From the NCBI RefSeq assembly GCF_932526225.1, contig NC_064035.1:3099501-3163500 (forward strand): DNA of 64,000 nt, written 5' to 3'. The notes beneath the pieces were generated by a model. The model was not told where the DNA came from, searched no databases, and saw only the letters and a list, made by a program, of their open reading frames with translations. The DNA comes from Nematostella vectensis (lineage: Eukaryota; Cnidaria; Anthozoa; Actiniaria; Edwardsiidae). Of this stretch, positions 1-10,461 are shown one piece after another. Position numbers and translations under genes: made by a program. Numbering within the stretch: the first letter of the stretch is position 1; every line of letters starts with the position of its first letter.

Positions 1-412
1 GCACTTGGATCTGCAGTACTTATTCATGTCGCCTTTTATTCTAGTCGCAGTTGGATCTGCAGTACTTATTCATGTCGCCTTCTATTCTAGTCGCACTTGG
101 ATCTGCAGTACTTATTCACGTCGCCTTCTATTCTACTCGCAGTTGGATCTGCAGTACTTATTCATGTCGTTTTCTATTCTATTCGCACTTGGATCTGCAG
201 TACTTATTCATGTCGCCTTGTATTCTAGTCGCACTTGGATCTGCAGTACTTATTCATGTCGCCTTCTATTCTACTCGCAGTTGGATCTGCAGTACTTATT
301 CATGTCGCCTTCTATTCTAGTCGCACTTGGATCTGCAGTACTTATTCATGCCGCCTTCTATTCTAGTCGCACTTGGATCTGCAGTACTTATTCATGTCGC
401 CTTCTATTCTAG
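1..412 (+). repeat. 46-bp splice-acceptor minisatellite of PCGF copy A (continues off the left edge)
   Basis: Exact 46-bp periodicity: unit starts fall at 45, 91, 137, 183, 229, 275, 321, 367, with the true exon start at 413, so at least nine units precede the real exon. Each unit is 33 bp identical or nearly identical to the start of the following exon (coding [11 protein letters not shown] or [11 protein letters not shown]), followed by a 13-bp tract ending in TTCTATTCTAG. That tract is the intron end immediately before the exon. The array is therefore a tandem multiplication of the 3' splice site plus the first 33 exon bases. Substitutions between units are few. Because 46 is not a multiple of 3, the three forward frames rotate and a stop (TAG of the acceptor) appears only once per three units, which creates long but meaningless open frames. 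Confidence 0.93.
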
Positions 413-2096
413 TCGCAGTTGGATCTGCAGTACTTATTCATGTCGGTGAAGGATGACGATTACGAGGCGGAGCAGGAGGCCAAGAGGCAAAAGCTCGCGC
501 ATGCGCAGCGACAGCGTGAGCTGTATTTATTGTACCAGAAGCAGCAACAACGACGACGGGAACTAGAGAGAGAAGAACAAGGACGCGAACAACGCGAACT
601 GGACACGAGCGGCTCCCCGGCACATGTACGTTCAGTAGACTAAATATGGTAATCAGGGGGCCTGGATCCTAGTAGGACATGTAAGAGTTTTATCGGTGGA
701 TAACTCCTTATAAGGTAGCTTATTCTTAGACAAATCTTCTGCGAAAGATTATGTTTTTTTATGGTTAACAATTGTTTCACTTTCTAAGAACTCAGATTCT
801 TTCTACGAATCTGGTCAAATGTCCTGGGGCTTTTAATGGGAAAAGGTTCTATTTTTTTTTTCATTTTTGGCTTCCTGTGGCATGAAAGAGCGGGTCCCTT
901 GGAGAGATTTCTTTTTGCCCCCCCCTCCCCTCTTGAATTGGGCTTTCCTATACCAACCCGTACATTTTACACCATTTTCATCTGACTATCATCAGTCTAT
1001 CATCTCTGTTATTCTGCCGTTCTATTTTCAGGAGCTGGTTCATAAACTTTCGAGCAAAAAGCGCAAACGTGTTTCGGGAGGTCACCAAAAACCGTCTAAA
1101 CACAAACCAGGAAATACTGGGCTAACAACACAACCTGGATGTACTCGGATACCAACACAAGCGGGAGATACTGGGATACCAACACGAGCGGGAGATACTG
1201 GGATACCAACACGAGCGGGAGATACTGGGATTCCAACACAAGCGGGAGATACTGGGATACCAACACAAGCGGGAGATACTGGGATACCAACACAAGCGGG
1301 AGATACTGGGATACCAACACAAGCAGGAGATACTGGGATACCAACACAAGCAGGAGATACTGGGATACCAACACAAGCGGGAGATACTGGGATACCAACA
1401 CAAGCGGGAGATACTGGGATACCAACACAAGCGGGAGATACTGGGATACCAACACAAGCAGGAGATACTGGGATACCAACACAAGCAGGAGATACTGGGA
1501 TACCAACACAAGCGGGAGATACTGGGATACCAACACAACCAGGAGATACTGGGATACCAACACAACCAGGAGATACTGGGATACCAACACAAGCAGGAGA
1601 TACTGGGATACCAACACAAGCAGGAGATACTGGGATACCAACACAAGCGGGATATACTGGGATACCAACACGAGCGGGAGATACTGGGATACCAACACAA
1701 GCGGGAGATACTGGGATACCAACACAAGCAGGAGATATTAGGGAAAACTGGGCAAAATATCAATTGGAGGGGACTGGGGCAAGACAAAGACTGGAAGAGA
1801 CTGGGGCGAGACAAAAAGGAGACACCGAGGATTTGGGACTTGTGATAAACAACAAGCAAACCATTCAGAAGCAAGAACTTAATCACGGACCTGAAGATGA
1901 CGACAGCAACATCACTTCAAACGGTCTGGGGACTTGGCCACTAGGATGCGATTCAGAATCCTCTAGCACGAAAGAGAACAATGCCTTGATTGACAACATT
2001 CCTGTTAACCCGACGATAAACGGTAACCACGGTAACAAGAGGTCACAGGAAATGAACGAAAAACGAGCAGCACAAGAGAAAGTTGAAGTATATTGA
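413..2096 (+). CDS. PCGF-like protein, copy A: last two coding exons (5' part outside window)
   Basis: Partial gene. Exons 413-625 and 1032-2096, both phase 0, with donor CAT|GTACGT and acceptor TTTTCAG. They are near-identical to the last two exons of the complete PCGF gene at 12786-21505. The first exon encodes the end of the RAWUL ubiquitin-like domain ([11 protein letters not shown]) followed by a charged, Arg/Glu/Gln-rich helix. The second starts [16 protein letters not shown], a possible nuclear localisation signal, and is dominated by about 22 copies of a 9-residue repeat, GDTGIPTQA. After the repeat comes a Ser/Asn/Glu-rich tail ending EKVEVY and a TGA stop. Copy B has only about one such repeat. 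The RING exon and most of RAWUL must lie left of the window, so whether this copy is a whole gene cannot be judged here. Product role by family: a PRC1 (Polycomb) subunit partnering RING1/2. Confidence 0.82.
1147..1737 (+). repeat. 27-bp coding minisatellite (9-residue repeat) in PCGF copy A
   Basis: About 22 tandem 27-bp units encode GDTGIPT(Q/R)A or GDTGIPTQP. Variation is mostly at one codon (Gln or Arg, Ala or Pro). The repeat preserves the exon frame. Neither the other forward frames nor two reverse frames contain stops, giving several overlapping shadow open frames. The paralogous exon at 21026-21505 retains a single unit ([11 protein letters not shown]), so expansion followed the duplication or contraction occurred in copy B. 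The encoded segment is low complexity, rich in Gly, Thr and Pro, and probably disordered. Confidence 0.93.
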
Positions 2097-2573
2097 GTTG
2101 CATGACTTTACTATGTGTAGATATATTTGTTTCTATAAATTCGAAAAGAATTTCTGTTTGGGATTGTATATGGGTCACGTTAACGGCATTTAGTATGTTA
2201 AGTACTTCTTAGTTAATGTCTTTGTTGGGACGGCTGTTACCAGTGGTACTTGCTCGCCTCTTTGATCACGAGATAAATCAGACCTTGGTAGCAAAGGTGC
2301 TTTTTGTGCAGTACCCTCACTTCCTCTTTGTTTCTCCTTGTCACACCCATAGAAGGACGGGGGGAGGGGGGATGATTTTGGGAGGGGGAGAGAAGGGGTT
2401 GGACTGGTTATTGAATAACCAGTCTTCGTTTCGTTTGGCTTGAATTAGACTTCTGAAAGGTTAATTCAATTTAAGTTAATCAATAATGAATAATGTTTTT
2501 ACATTTCAATGGATTGTGTACCTCAATTACAAACACTAGTAATCAATATTCATTTTAATTATACATTCAATAC

Positions 2574-2579
2574 AATAAA
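2574..2579 (+). terminator. Candidate poly(A) signal of PCGF copy A
   Basis: AATAAA lies 478 bp after the stop codon in an AT-rich stretch. It is the first canonical hexamer seen downstream of the stop. A plausible 3' end, not proven. Confidence 0.4.
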
Positions 2580-3427
2580 ATATACAATTTTATTTATTTC
2601 GGTAACTTATAAAAAAGTGCATTGCTGCTTAAGTCGATTCTGTTTCGAACATGAACCTCGATGACTACGCAACACCTATCGATGAAATGCCAGAATGACG
2701 TCAAAGTTTATAAAATCGATAGCCATATAATCAAAACTGAGGTATATTCTGCTAAAGTGTTCGTTCGAAATGAAATTCTTATCTCGTGATTTACAGCACA
2801 AACAAAGACAAAAAAGCATCAGAAACTTTGTGAAAGAGCATCAATAGAAGTGGTCACGTGAAAGGTTAAAAAGGGAAATTTATAAACATAGGGTGTGACA
2901 TCACCACTCATCGACGCCAAGGAGATTTATCTACCAGGAAGAGGAGTCCTGCAACAAAATACAAATGACGTTATGTCGCACACGTCAATCACAAAGCTGG
3001 TAATGCTTTTCTCTTTGGCACACATTTGGTTCACAAGTGCAACTGAATCTCGATAACTAGAGCCCGGGGATGGGTGGTTCTTGTTTTCTCGCTATTCCTT
3101 CGTGCTACCTCAAAGAATTCTACCTCTTTTTTATAAATACTCCAAAAGTTAAAATAAGTACAATACAATGTAGTACGATAATGACATTTAAAAATTCTAC
3201 TTTAAACAAGTTTGAGCTAGCAACAAGGCAAAGGATAAGGGAACATCACTTTGAGTCAGAAAGTTTTAGTTATTGGGAATAGATCACATAAGTCTAGAAA
3301 GTGAAAGAAGCAAATTCAAGGAAAACTTGTTCGAGTTACCACTGGTTTGAGGATAGTTTGCTTTTAAGGAATTAAATGTAACCATGCTTTGGTTACACAA
3401 CTGTTGGAATTTTTAGGGTTCCGCATG

Positions 3428-4412
3428 TCATACCAGATATATTGTCTAGTACGGTACAGAGCGTACTGCATGCCGGGTGTTATAATACCAGATATATTGT
3501 CTAGTACAGTACGGTGCGTACTGCATGCCGGGTGTTATAATACCAGATATATTGTCTAGTACAGTACAGCGCGTACTGCATGCCGGGTGTTATAATACCA
3601 GATATATTGTCTAGTACAGTACAGCGTGTACTGCATGCCTGGTGTTCTAATACCAGATATATTGTCTAGTACGGTACAGAGCGTACTGCATGCCGGGTGT
3701 TCTAATACCAGATATATTGTCTAGTACGGTACAGAGCGTACTGCATGCCGGGTGTTCTAATACCAGATATATTGTCTAGTACAGTACATCGCGTACTGCA
3801 TGCCGGGTGTTCTAATACCAGATATATTGTCTAGTACAGTACGGCGCGTACTGCATGCCGGGTGTTCTAATACCAGATATATTGTCTAGTAACAGTTGAG
3901 CGCGTACTGCATACCGGGTGTTCTAATACCAGATATATATCTAGTATAGTACAGCGCGAACTGCATACCGGGTGTTCTAATACCAGATATATTGTCTAGT
4001 AACAGTTGAGCGCGTACTGCATGCCGGGTGTTCTAATACCAGATATATTGTCTTACAGTACAGCGCGTACTGCATGCCGGGTGTTCTAATACCAGTTATA
4101 TTGTCTAGTACAGTACAGCGCGTACTGCATGCCGGGTGTTCTAATACCAGATATATTGTTTGTACAGTAGAGCGCGTACTGCATGCCGGGTGTTCTAATA
4201 CCAGATATATTGTCTAGTACAGTCCAGCGCGTACTGCATGCCGGGTGTTCTAATACCAGATATATTGTCTAGTACAGTACAGCGCGTACTGCATGCCGGG
4301 TGTTCTAATACCAGATATATTGTCTAGTACAGTAAAGCGCGTACTGCATGCCGCGTGTTCTAATACCAGATATATTGTCTAGTACAGTACTGCCAGCCGG
4401 GTGTTCTACTTA
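3428..4412. repeat. 55-56-bp minisatellite with an internal palindrome
   Basis: About 17-18 tandem units of 55-56 bp. Each contains TAATACCAGATATATTGTCT and then an imperfect hairpin, CAGTAC-AGCGC-GTACTG (6-bp stem, 5-base loop), followed by GCATGCCGGGTGTT. Some units carry small deletions or AACAGTTGAGCG in place of the left stem. The array lies 3' of PCGF copy A. No coding potential is apparent. Confidence 0.92.
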
Positions 4413-5384
4413 CGTGTATTGTGAAAGTGATGGATCAAATGATGTTTTTACCCCGAATCGCTCCATGTTCATTCTAAACATCTCTTCGGGATTAAAACAC
4501 TTGAATTTTCTCTAAGAAATATACAAAATGGGAAAAATTTATAGTTAGAATTTGACGGCGTGTAAAGTTGTATGCAATCCTCATGGGAACGCATTTATCA
4601 ATATCCCTTGCAGTGCCTCTACCAATAAGAACACGAAAGCTGAAAACATGGTTAGCTGGGAATTCTCTCAATTTTTTCAATTAGTTTTTTTTTTTCTTTT
4701 CAATTTCACATTAGTGGTTACTCAACCCGAAAAAGGCGTAGCTAATCGAGGTGGGTTGAGTTTTAAATATGTAGGAATATGCACATTTAAAACTGGTTTA
4801 AAGAATTCTTTGAATGCTCCGTTTCATGTGACGTCTTACCGCTGTTGGCTGTTGCTTCCACTCCATGACCGAAGAAGCAGGAATACTTGCGTCTGGTGTC
4901 CAACGCTAATCAAATATAAAAAAAAATAAGCCATGAAGATACGAGCAGCCAACCACGGGGAACCCAGACAAAAGCCTGGTTATCATGCGAAGATGGATTG
5001 TACTGATTTACATTACCTTAAGAACACGCTCCTTACTCCCGCCCGTGTTTACTTTGCGATCACTGATTTGCGTGTCGGTTTTGAAACCTGATAAGAAGGT
5101 TTGAATTTTTATGATTAAGAGAACAAAACGCGTCTCTGCAGATGGTGGCTGCACTTGAATAGTGTCACGTCATAGAAACCTATGTGTAAAGTTGTGCTGA
5201 ACCTAGTTTTCAGAACTCAATTCACACAAACAATATTCTGATGACTCATGAAAACTTATTGTAGTAATCCTAAAATGGATTATCGATAAGGCCAGTCCTC
5301 ATGATAGTTATAATCATCATAATCATCGTCGCCGTCTTCACTGTTGTCGTCTTCATCATCACGCTAATCGTGCTCATCCGTCAT
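4413..5384. other. Intergenic, no feature recognised
   Basis: AT-rich sequence. Open frames of 60-125 codons occur on both strands but lack family resemblance, supported splice sites or biased composition. From about 5300 it grades into CAT/CAC trinucleotide-rich DNA. Confidence 0.6.
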
Positions 5385-5695
5385 CATATCACCACCATCA
5401 TTACTGACTATGATCAGTCCATTAATCACCACCAACATTACCTACTATTATCAGTCCATTAATCACCACCATCATTACCGACTATGATCAGTCCATTAAT
5501 CACCGCCATCATTACCGACTATGAGCAGTCCATTGATCACCATCATCATTACCGACTATGATCAGTCCATTGGTCACCACCATCATTACCGACTATGATC
5601 AGTCCATTAATCACCACCATCATTACTGACTATGAGCAGTCCATTGATCACCACCATCATTACCGACTATGATCAGTCCATTAATCACCCCCTCA
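5385..5695. repeat. 37-bp minisatellite
   Basis: About eight tandem units of 37 bp containing CACCACCATCATTACCGACT followed by ATGATCAGTCCATTAAT. Most substitutions are single bases (for example ATGAGCAG in place of ATGATCAG). Non-coding by context. Confidence 0.9.
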
Positions 5696-5844
5696 AGAGG
5701 GACATACATCACATTTGCTCACCTTTAATGTTACTTTTTTCTTCCTTCCTGTATTTCGGTTTGTTCTTTTTAGTTGTCACGATTCCATCCTACAAAGAAT
5801 TGGTCAGAAAAAATGAGTCGAATGTCTATTTGTAGACAAATTGA

Positions 5845-6010
5845 GAACGGTGGTAAGCAAAGGGTAGCGAGGGTGAGCAAGATATATGGACTTGAGCGAA
5901 AAACTGAGAACTGGGGTGAGCAAAGGGGAGCCAGGGTGAGCAAGATATATGTACTTGAGCGAAAAACTGAGAACTGGGGCGAGCATAGGGTAGCTAGGAT
6001 GAGCAAAGAT
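5845..6010. repeat. 63-bp tandem repeat, about 2.5 copies
   Basis: The segment GAGCAAGATATATG, CTTGAGCGAAAAACTGAGAA, CTGGGG recurs at 63-bp spacing. Because 63 is 21 codons, short open frames appear on both strands; no gene is supported. Confidence 0.8.
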
Positions 6011-7751
6011 TATTGAATTGGAACTAGCAAACAGTATAAAAAGTTATTCGAGTACATGACCGAGAATCGAACCTCCTCCAGATCAAGTTAAATGAGAAAA
6101 TATAGACCATACTTTCAGACATCTGCTGAAACACCGTATGGCAGTATAAAGCTTTACGGCTAAGCTGGAGATTTCGGCCCCAGCACCGCTATCTAGCGAA
6201 CTGTACAACACAAAGGAACCTGAGGTAACCGCGCATTAATGGGGAGGCAATAACCAGGATCCCAGCCCTGTCTTAGTAGGTTACGCCACGCACAGCTCGC
6301 TGAGATGTACCCTGAAATATATCGGGGTCTTTTTCACGCTTGCGTCTCTTTGGAATAAGTGTGTTGCTATAGTAATGTAGTTATGTCGTCATCATATGCA
6401 GCACACTACGACCTAGGTCTACATTACTGCCTTTAGCCTTTGTTCTTCTTTGTCCAGTCACGCACGTGCATATGATATTTTTATGCCCAGAACAAAAAAA
6501 AGCAAGCTATATTGAAATGCACGTAATCTAAGATGTTTTGTGTTCTAAGGTTTTAGAAAATACTGGGATTAGACCTCTCTTAAAAGCTACTCTCCTCGAA
6601 GCATTGCAGATTCTAGGCATCCGGTGTAGGGGTTCAAACCTGAATATAAATTTGTTTTTATTCAATACAGATTTACTACGACATTCAATAATGATAACAA
6701 GATAAAGAAACACCAGAGAGCAACGAAGAATTCTAAAGGAATAAAGTGAAGCACAGATCACAAGCTCACCGTTTTAACCAGGGTGCACAAAAAAGACAAA
6801 AATGCTTTCTCACCCTTGCTCCTGTGAGAAAGAGAAAAAAAACGCAACCCCGTCCCTATTCCAGGCAGCATATGCATGTTTACACTAATAAGCAGTTTTG
6901 AGTGTCCTCACCGTTTTATCTTCGTGAAAGTTTGGAGGCGTCCATGTCGACTCTGGCTGGCTGTCATTTGCTTCACCTGATGAGCGGTAAGTGATATCAG
7001 AATATATAGTCAAACCCCTGTAGTGCACTATCGTCAATGCTGCATTCTAATTGGTTTACCTACTATTAGGATAAGTTATAGCATATCACTAGCGCAAAGG
7101 GCTGGATTTAAAAGGCTGATATAACTGAAAAGAGATGTTATACAGCGACGGCATAGAGCATGGAGTAAACTATAACTAGCATCCCCTCTTCTAATCTTTT
7201 ATTGCAAGGCACGGGACGTCAAGCTTGGAGCACCTAGCATGCTGTGAAATGGACTTCCTCCTTTTCATCCTCAACTCACCTGTAATTCCTCGGCACGGGA
7301 CAGGAAGCGTTGTTTTCTTTGCTTTAGTTTTTTTGTTCTTGGGTACCTTGCGAGCTCGTGTTTTCTCCTCAGCAATAGATACAACAAGCTGTCATAAAAA
7401 AATGCAATACATACATGAGGGTAAGTCACCTGTTCAAATATAGTCATTATGCTCTTTAGCATGTATCACGTACTATACGCACCTCGGCGGCTTCTTCAAG
7501 ATGGCAAGTTGCCATGGCGACCTGCTCTTTCGGCATTGCTGGCTCAATTTCAGCAACATCCTTATCCCTGCACAACGAGAGCAACAGATAAGCGGTCAGC
7601 GACGGGTCTGGCCTTTTGCTACTAAACCTTTTCTTCCCGCTACTTTTATGTGTCTATGGAATAAGAGATAGTTGAAATAACCCCCCCTCCCTCCTCCCTA
7701 AATCCGCTACTGAGCAGGCAGACGACATCTCCCAGTTCCAGATGAAAGACA
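6011..7751. other. Intergenic, no feature recognised
   Basis: No open frame above about 80 codons and nothing resembling a known exon. A GAATCGAACC string near 6065 recalls a tRNA T-loop but no cloverleaf can be drawn around it. Confidence 0.55.
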
Positions 7752-8135
7752 TACCGTAATGATTCGAATAAGCGCCCCCTCTCCAATAAGCGCTCCCCTT
7801 GACCTCGAATTTTGGAATAAGCACCCTCTCTCCGATGAGCGCCCCCCAAATAAACAAGATAGCAACAAAAGCACCGCTTGAATGTTGTACATCTCAAGGA
7901 TCCTGCGATCGAGAAGATAGTTACCGGAAAGAAGCGACTGTGAAGACAATATTTTCATCGATTTATAAACAATGAAAGCCCCTCCATGAATGTACCGTAT
8001 TAATTCTAAAACATTTTTACCTTTGTTTCAGTTCATCGCAAAAAGTTCTTCTAAATCCATTGAGAAGCTAGTTTTTTGTGCCGAAATGAAATAAGCGCCC
8101 TCTCTCTATAGCGCCATATTCGAATCATTAAGGTA
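7752..8135. mobile_element. Non-autonomous DNA element with GATTCGAATAAGCGCC-type ends
   Basis: The left end TACCGTAATGATTCGAATAA and the right end, read in reverse complement, TACCTTAATGATTCGAATAT, form a terminal inverted repeat of about 20 bp. Inside are several copies of AATAAGCGCCC and GATGAGCGCCC. Length is about 384 bp with no transposase. This fits a MITE. No clear target duplication was resolved. Confidence 0.7.
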
Positions 8136-9810
8136 TTAGTTCTTCCCTCGAATCTGTGATTAGTCCGTCTGAAACCAATCATGACGGTCTTTCAGGTTTC
8201 GCCCCTGGCGAACGCTTGAAAGCGTGTATAGCTCTATCTGGAATCTTACTTGCACGTAAGCGGTTTGATCTGCTGAAAATCTTGCTTACCAAGCGTATGC
8301 AAGACAGGTTGCCAGGAGAAGCAGACACACAGCGAAGAAGGGTGTAACATAATCGACCGCGCTTTCTTCTGTCTTCTCGAAGACTATAAGTGCAGTTTCT
8401 AAAAAAGGGCAAACTATTAAACGTGCCTGTACGTGCCAGGTCCTTTAAAAATGAGCGACATTCCCCTGTTGGTTCCATCCCACTTCCCCTGTCTAAAAGT
8501 CCTTCGCTTACCAGAGGGTTTGAGTAACTCCACGGTCACCACCTTCTTGAAGGTCTCGCGGAAGAATGTTCCCGATTGTGCAATTGTCGAAAAACTTTGA
8601 GAAAGGTTGGCCGAAAACGGGGCTAGACGATAAAAACAAAGCAAACTTAGAGCAGACTTAATCAAAATGGAATATTGTTAATTATGTAATCCTTACAATT
8701 CTACAACTCCGAAATTCCTTGAGTTTGAACCAACTATGGAAAGTCCACTACACTACATGGTCCTTATCTTCTCTAAGGGATGGCGACTTTTTTGTTTTAA
8801 AATTACTTTGAATGTCTACCCTTAAAAATAACGAGGGCAATGAATGAATATAATCTGCACTGTTAGATGTCGTGCACTTGAATGTTCTCTCATGGGTATT
8901 GCAGATTTATTATTTCGCGTAATGCAAAGGTTACCTGTTATTTCAGAGAAATCTCCAACATAATCCACTGCTTGTTGTGAAATCGATGGGTGAACAACTA
9001 TAACACAAAAATGAACAAATATTACCAGAGAGAATGGACAAATCTTACCAAAAAATTAACAAATATGACATGAGAAAATGAACACCCAAAACTGCTACTC
9101 GAATGGCCAAAATTCCCGCCCTTAAGGACACCTTCTTGTTCTCCATTAAATTTGGGACAGCGAGTTTTTGGTAGGCCACAAGAAAATAACCATGCGAAAA
9201 TGAGAAAAGAACAAATATAATGGACAAAAAATAGAGACATGTGCGTGTCTTGGACAATTTCAAGGTTCCAATAAGTTGACTCCAAAGATTTTCTATGAAA
9301 TGGAAGCCCGCTAAAATAAGGGACGCCCTGTTTCCTTCCATATGTCCGTTGTTAAGTTCAGTAGGCTTCTGGGGGCAGCTGCAAACCTGACCCTCCCCTC
9401 CCCCCCGCTCCCCCTTCCCTTGCTTAGTTGTTTGATCATTCAAACCTCTTCTATCTCAAACCAAATTCAATTCCCCCTACCCTCGAAAGGTCGAGCTATT
9501 GGAGTAGTCAAATGGAATACAGACCTGACAGAGCGGTGCATGGTACTTCCTCGACGTCTTCAATCTGGTAAATATTGGATTCTAAACGGAAAAATGAAAC
9601 AAGTTTAGTTTATTAAAGAAAGTGCTTCGCATCGACGTGTGATTTCTTTGATTAATGTATTTAACATAACATCAAAGTAAATGTTTTTAAACATTTAAAA
9701 AACTTGATTTTTATATTTTGCAAGGAGCTCATAATGCCTATTATTGTTTAATTTTATACACTTAATTTAGACAATAGAAACAATGAAGAACAGTTTAGGC
9801 GTAAAGACAA
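8136..9810. other. Intergenic, no feature recognised
   Basis: No gene supported. Open frames here are at most 132 codons, without recognisable domains and without conserved splice architecture. A C-rich patch lies near 9395-9415. Confidence 0.5.
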
Positions 9811-9941
9811 CACAAACAGTTCCCTGCTAGCAGGGGCCTCTTTTCTCAATATTTCGCTGGGCTAAGACTCTCTTTTCCTCGCGAAGAGCAGACCAGCGAA
9901 ATACAGAGAAAAGAGGCCTCTGCTAGCAGGGAACACAAACA
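9811..9941. mobile_element. hAT-like MITE with 8-bp target duplication
   Basis: A 115-bp fold-back sequence (9819-9933) has arms TTCCCTGCTAGCAG...CCTCTTTTCTC and the reverse complement of GAGAAAAGAGGCCTCTGCTA ending CAGGGAA. Identical 8-bp sequences CACAAACA flank it at 9811-9818 and 9934-9941. An 8-bp target site duplication is characteristic of hAT transposons. It has no coding capacity. A related copy is at 49639-49710. Confidence 0.85.
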
Positions 9942-10430
9942 AATAAGTAACCAAACAAAGCAACAACAACAACAGCAGCCTTGACGATAACCGTGACAAT
10001 AACAACAACAACAACATCTACAACAACAGTAACAATACTAAATTGTCGCCTGCGGCAGAAACTTTGATAACTTTCCGCCCATGGTTGCACTGCTAAAGAG
10101 ACTTTTAAAAGGGAGAGAGGAGTACCCGCAAGATAGGCTCATCGTCCTCTTTTTTCTCTCCCTGATGGAAGACTTACCTCCTGTGGCAAGCAAAAGGACA
10201 CAGCGAACACAGTTAAAGGTAAGGTTGCTCAGACCATCAGACAGTGTGCTGAACACACTCCAAGTAATCGCAATTAAAAACTCCAACATCTTGGCTGGAG
10301 CGATTTCCGATTAGAAATGAGCGAAACGCGACTCCGCGGTAATTATGACGCCACGAATGACGTGTTGAGCCGCGCGCAGTCCACGGGTAGCTCGCGCTAC
10401 TGATTCGACAAAGACATTTGAGTGTTTGGT

Positions 10431-10461
<31 letters not shown>

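Noticed and set aside
5-412. Hydrophobic 135-residue open frame across the 46-bp array
   Set aside because: It is frame rotation of the 46-bp repeat; a stop occurs only every 138 bp. No independent start or conservation. Similar frames at 19354-20039 are rejected for the same reason.
1096-1886. Minus-strand and alternative plus-strand open frames of 200-254 residues
   Set aside because: Shadows of the 27-bp coding minisatellite, which has no stop in several frames.
6055-6130. Possible tRNA on the minus strand (GGTTCGATTC string)
   Set aside because: No pairing for acceptor, D or anticodon arms could be found around it.
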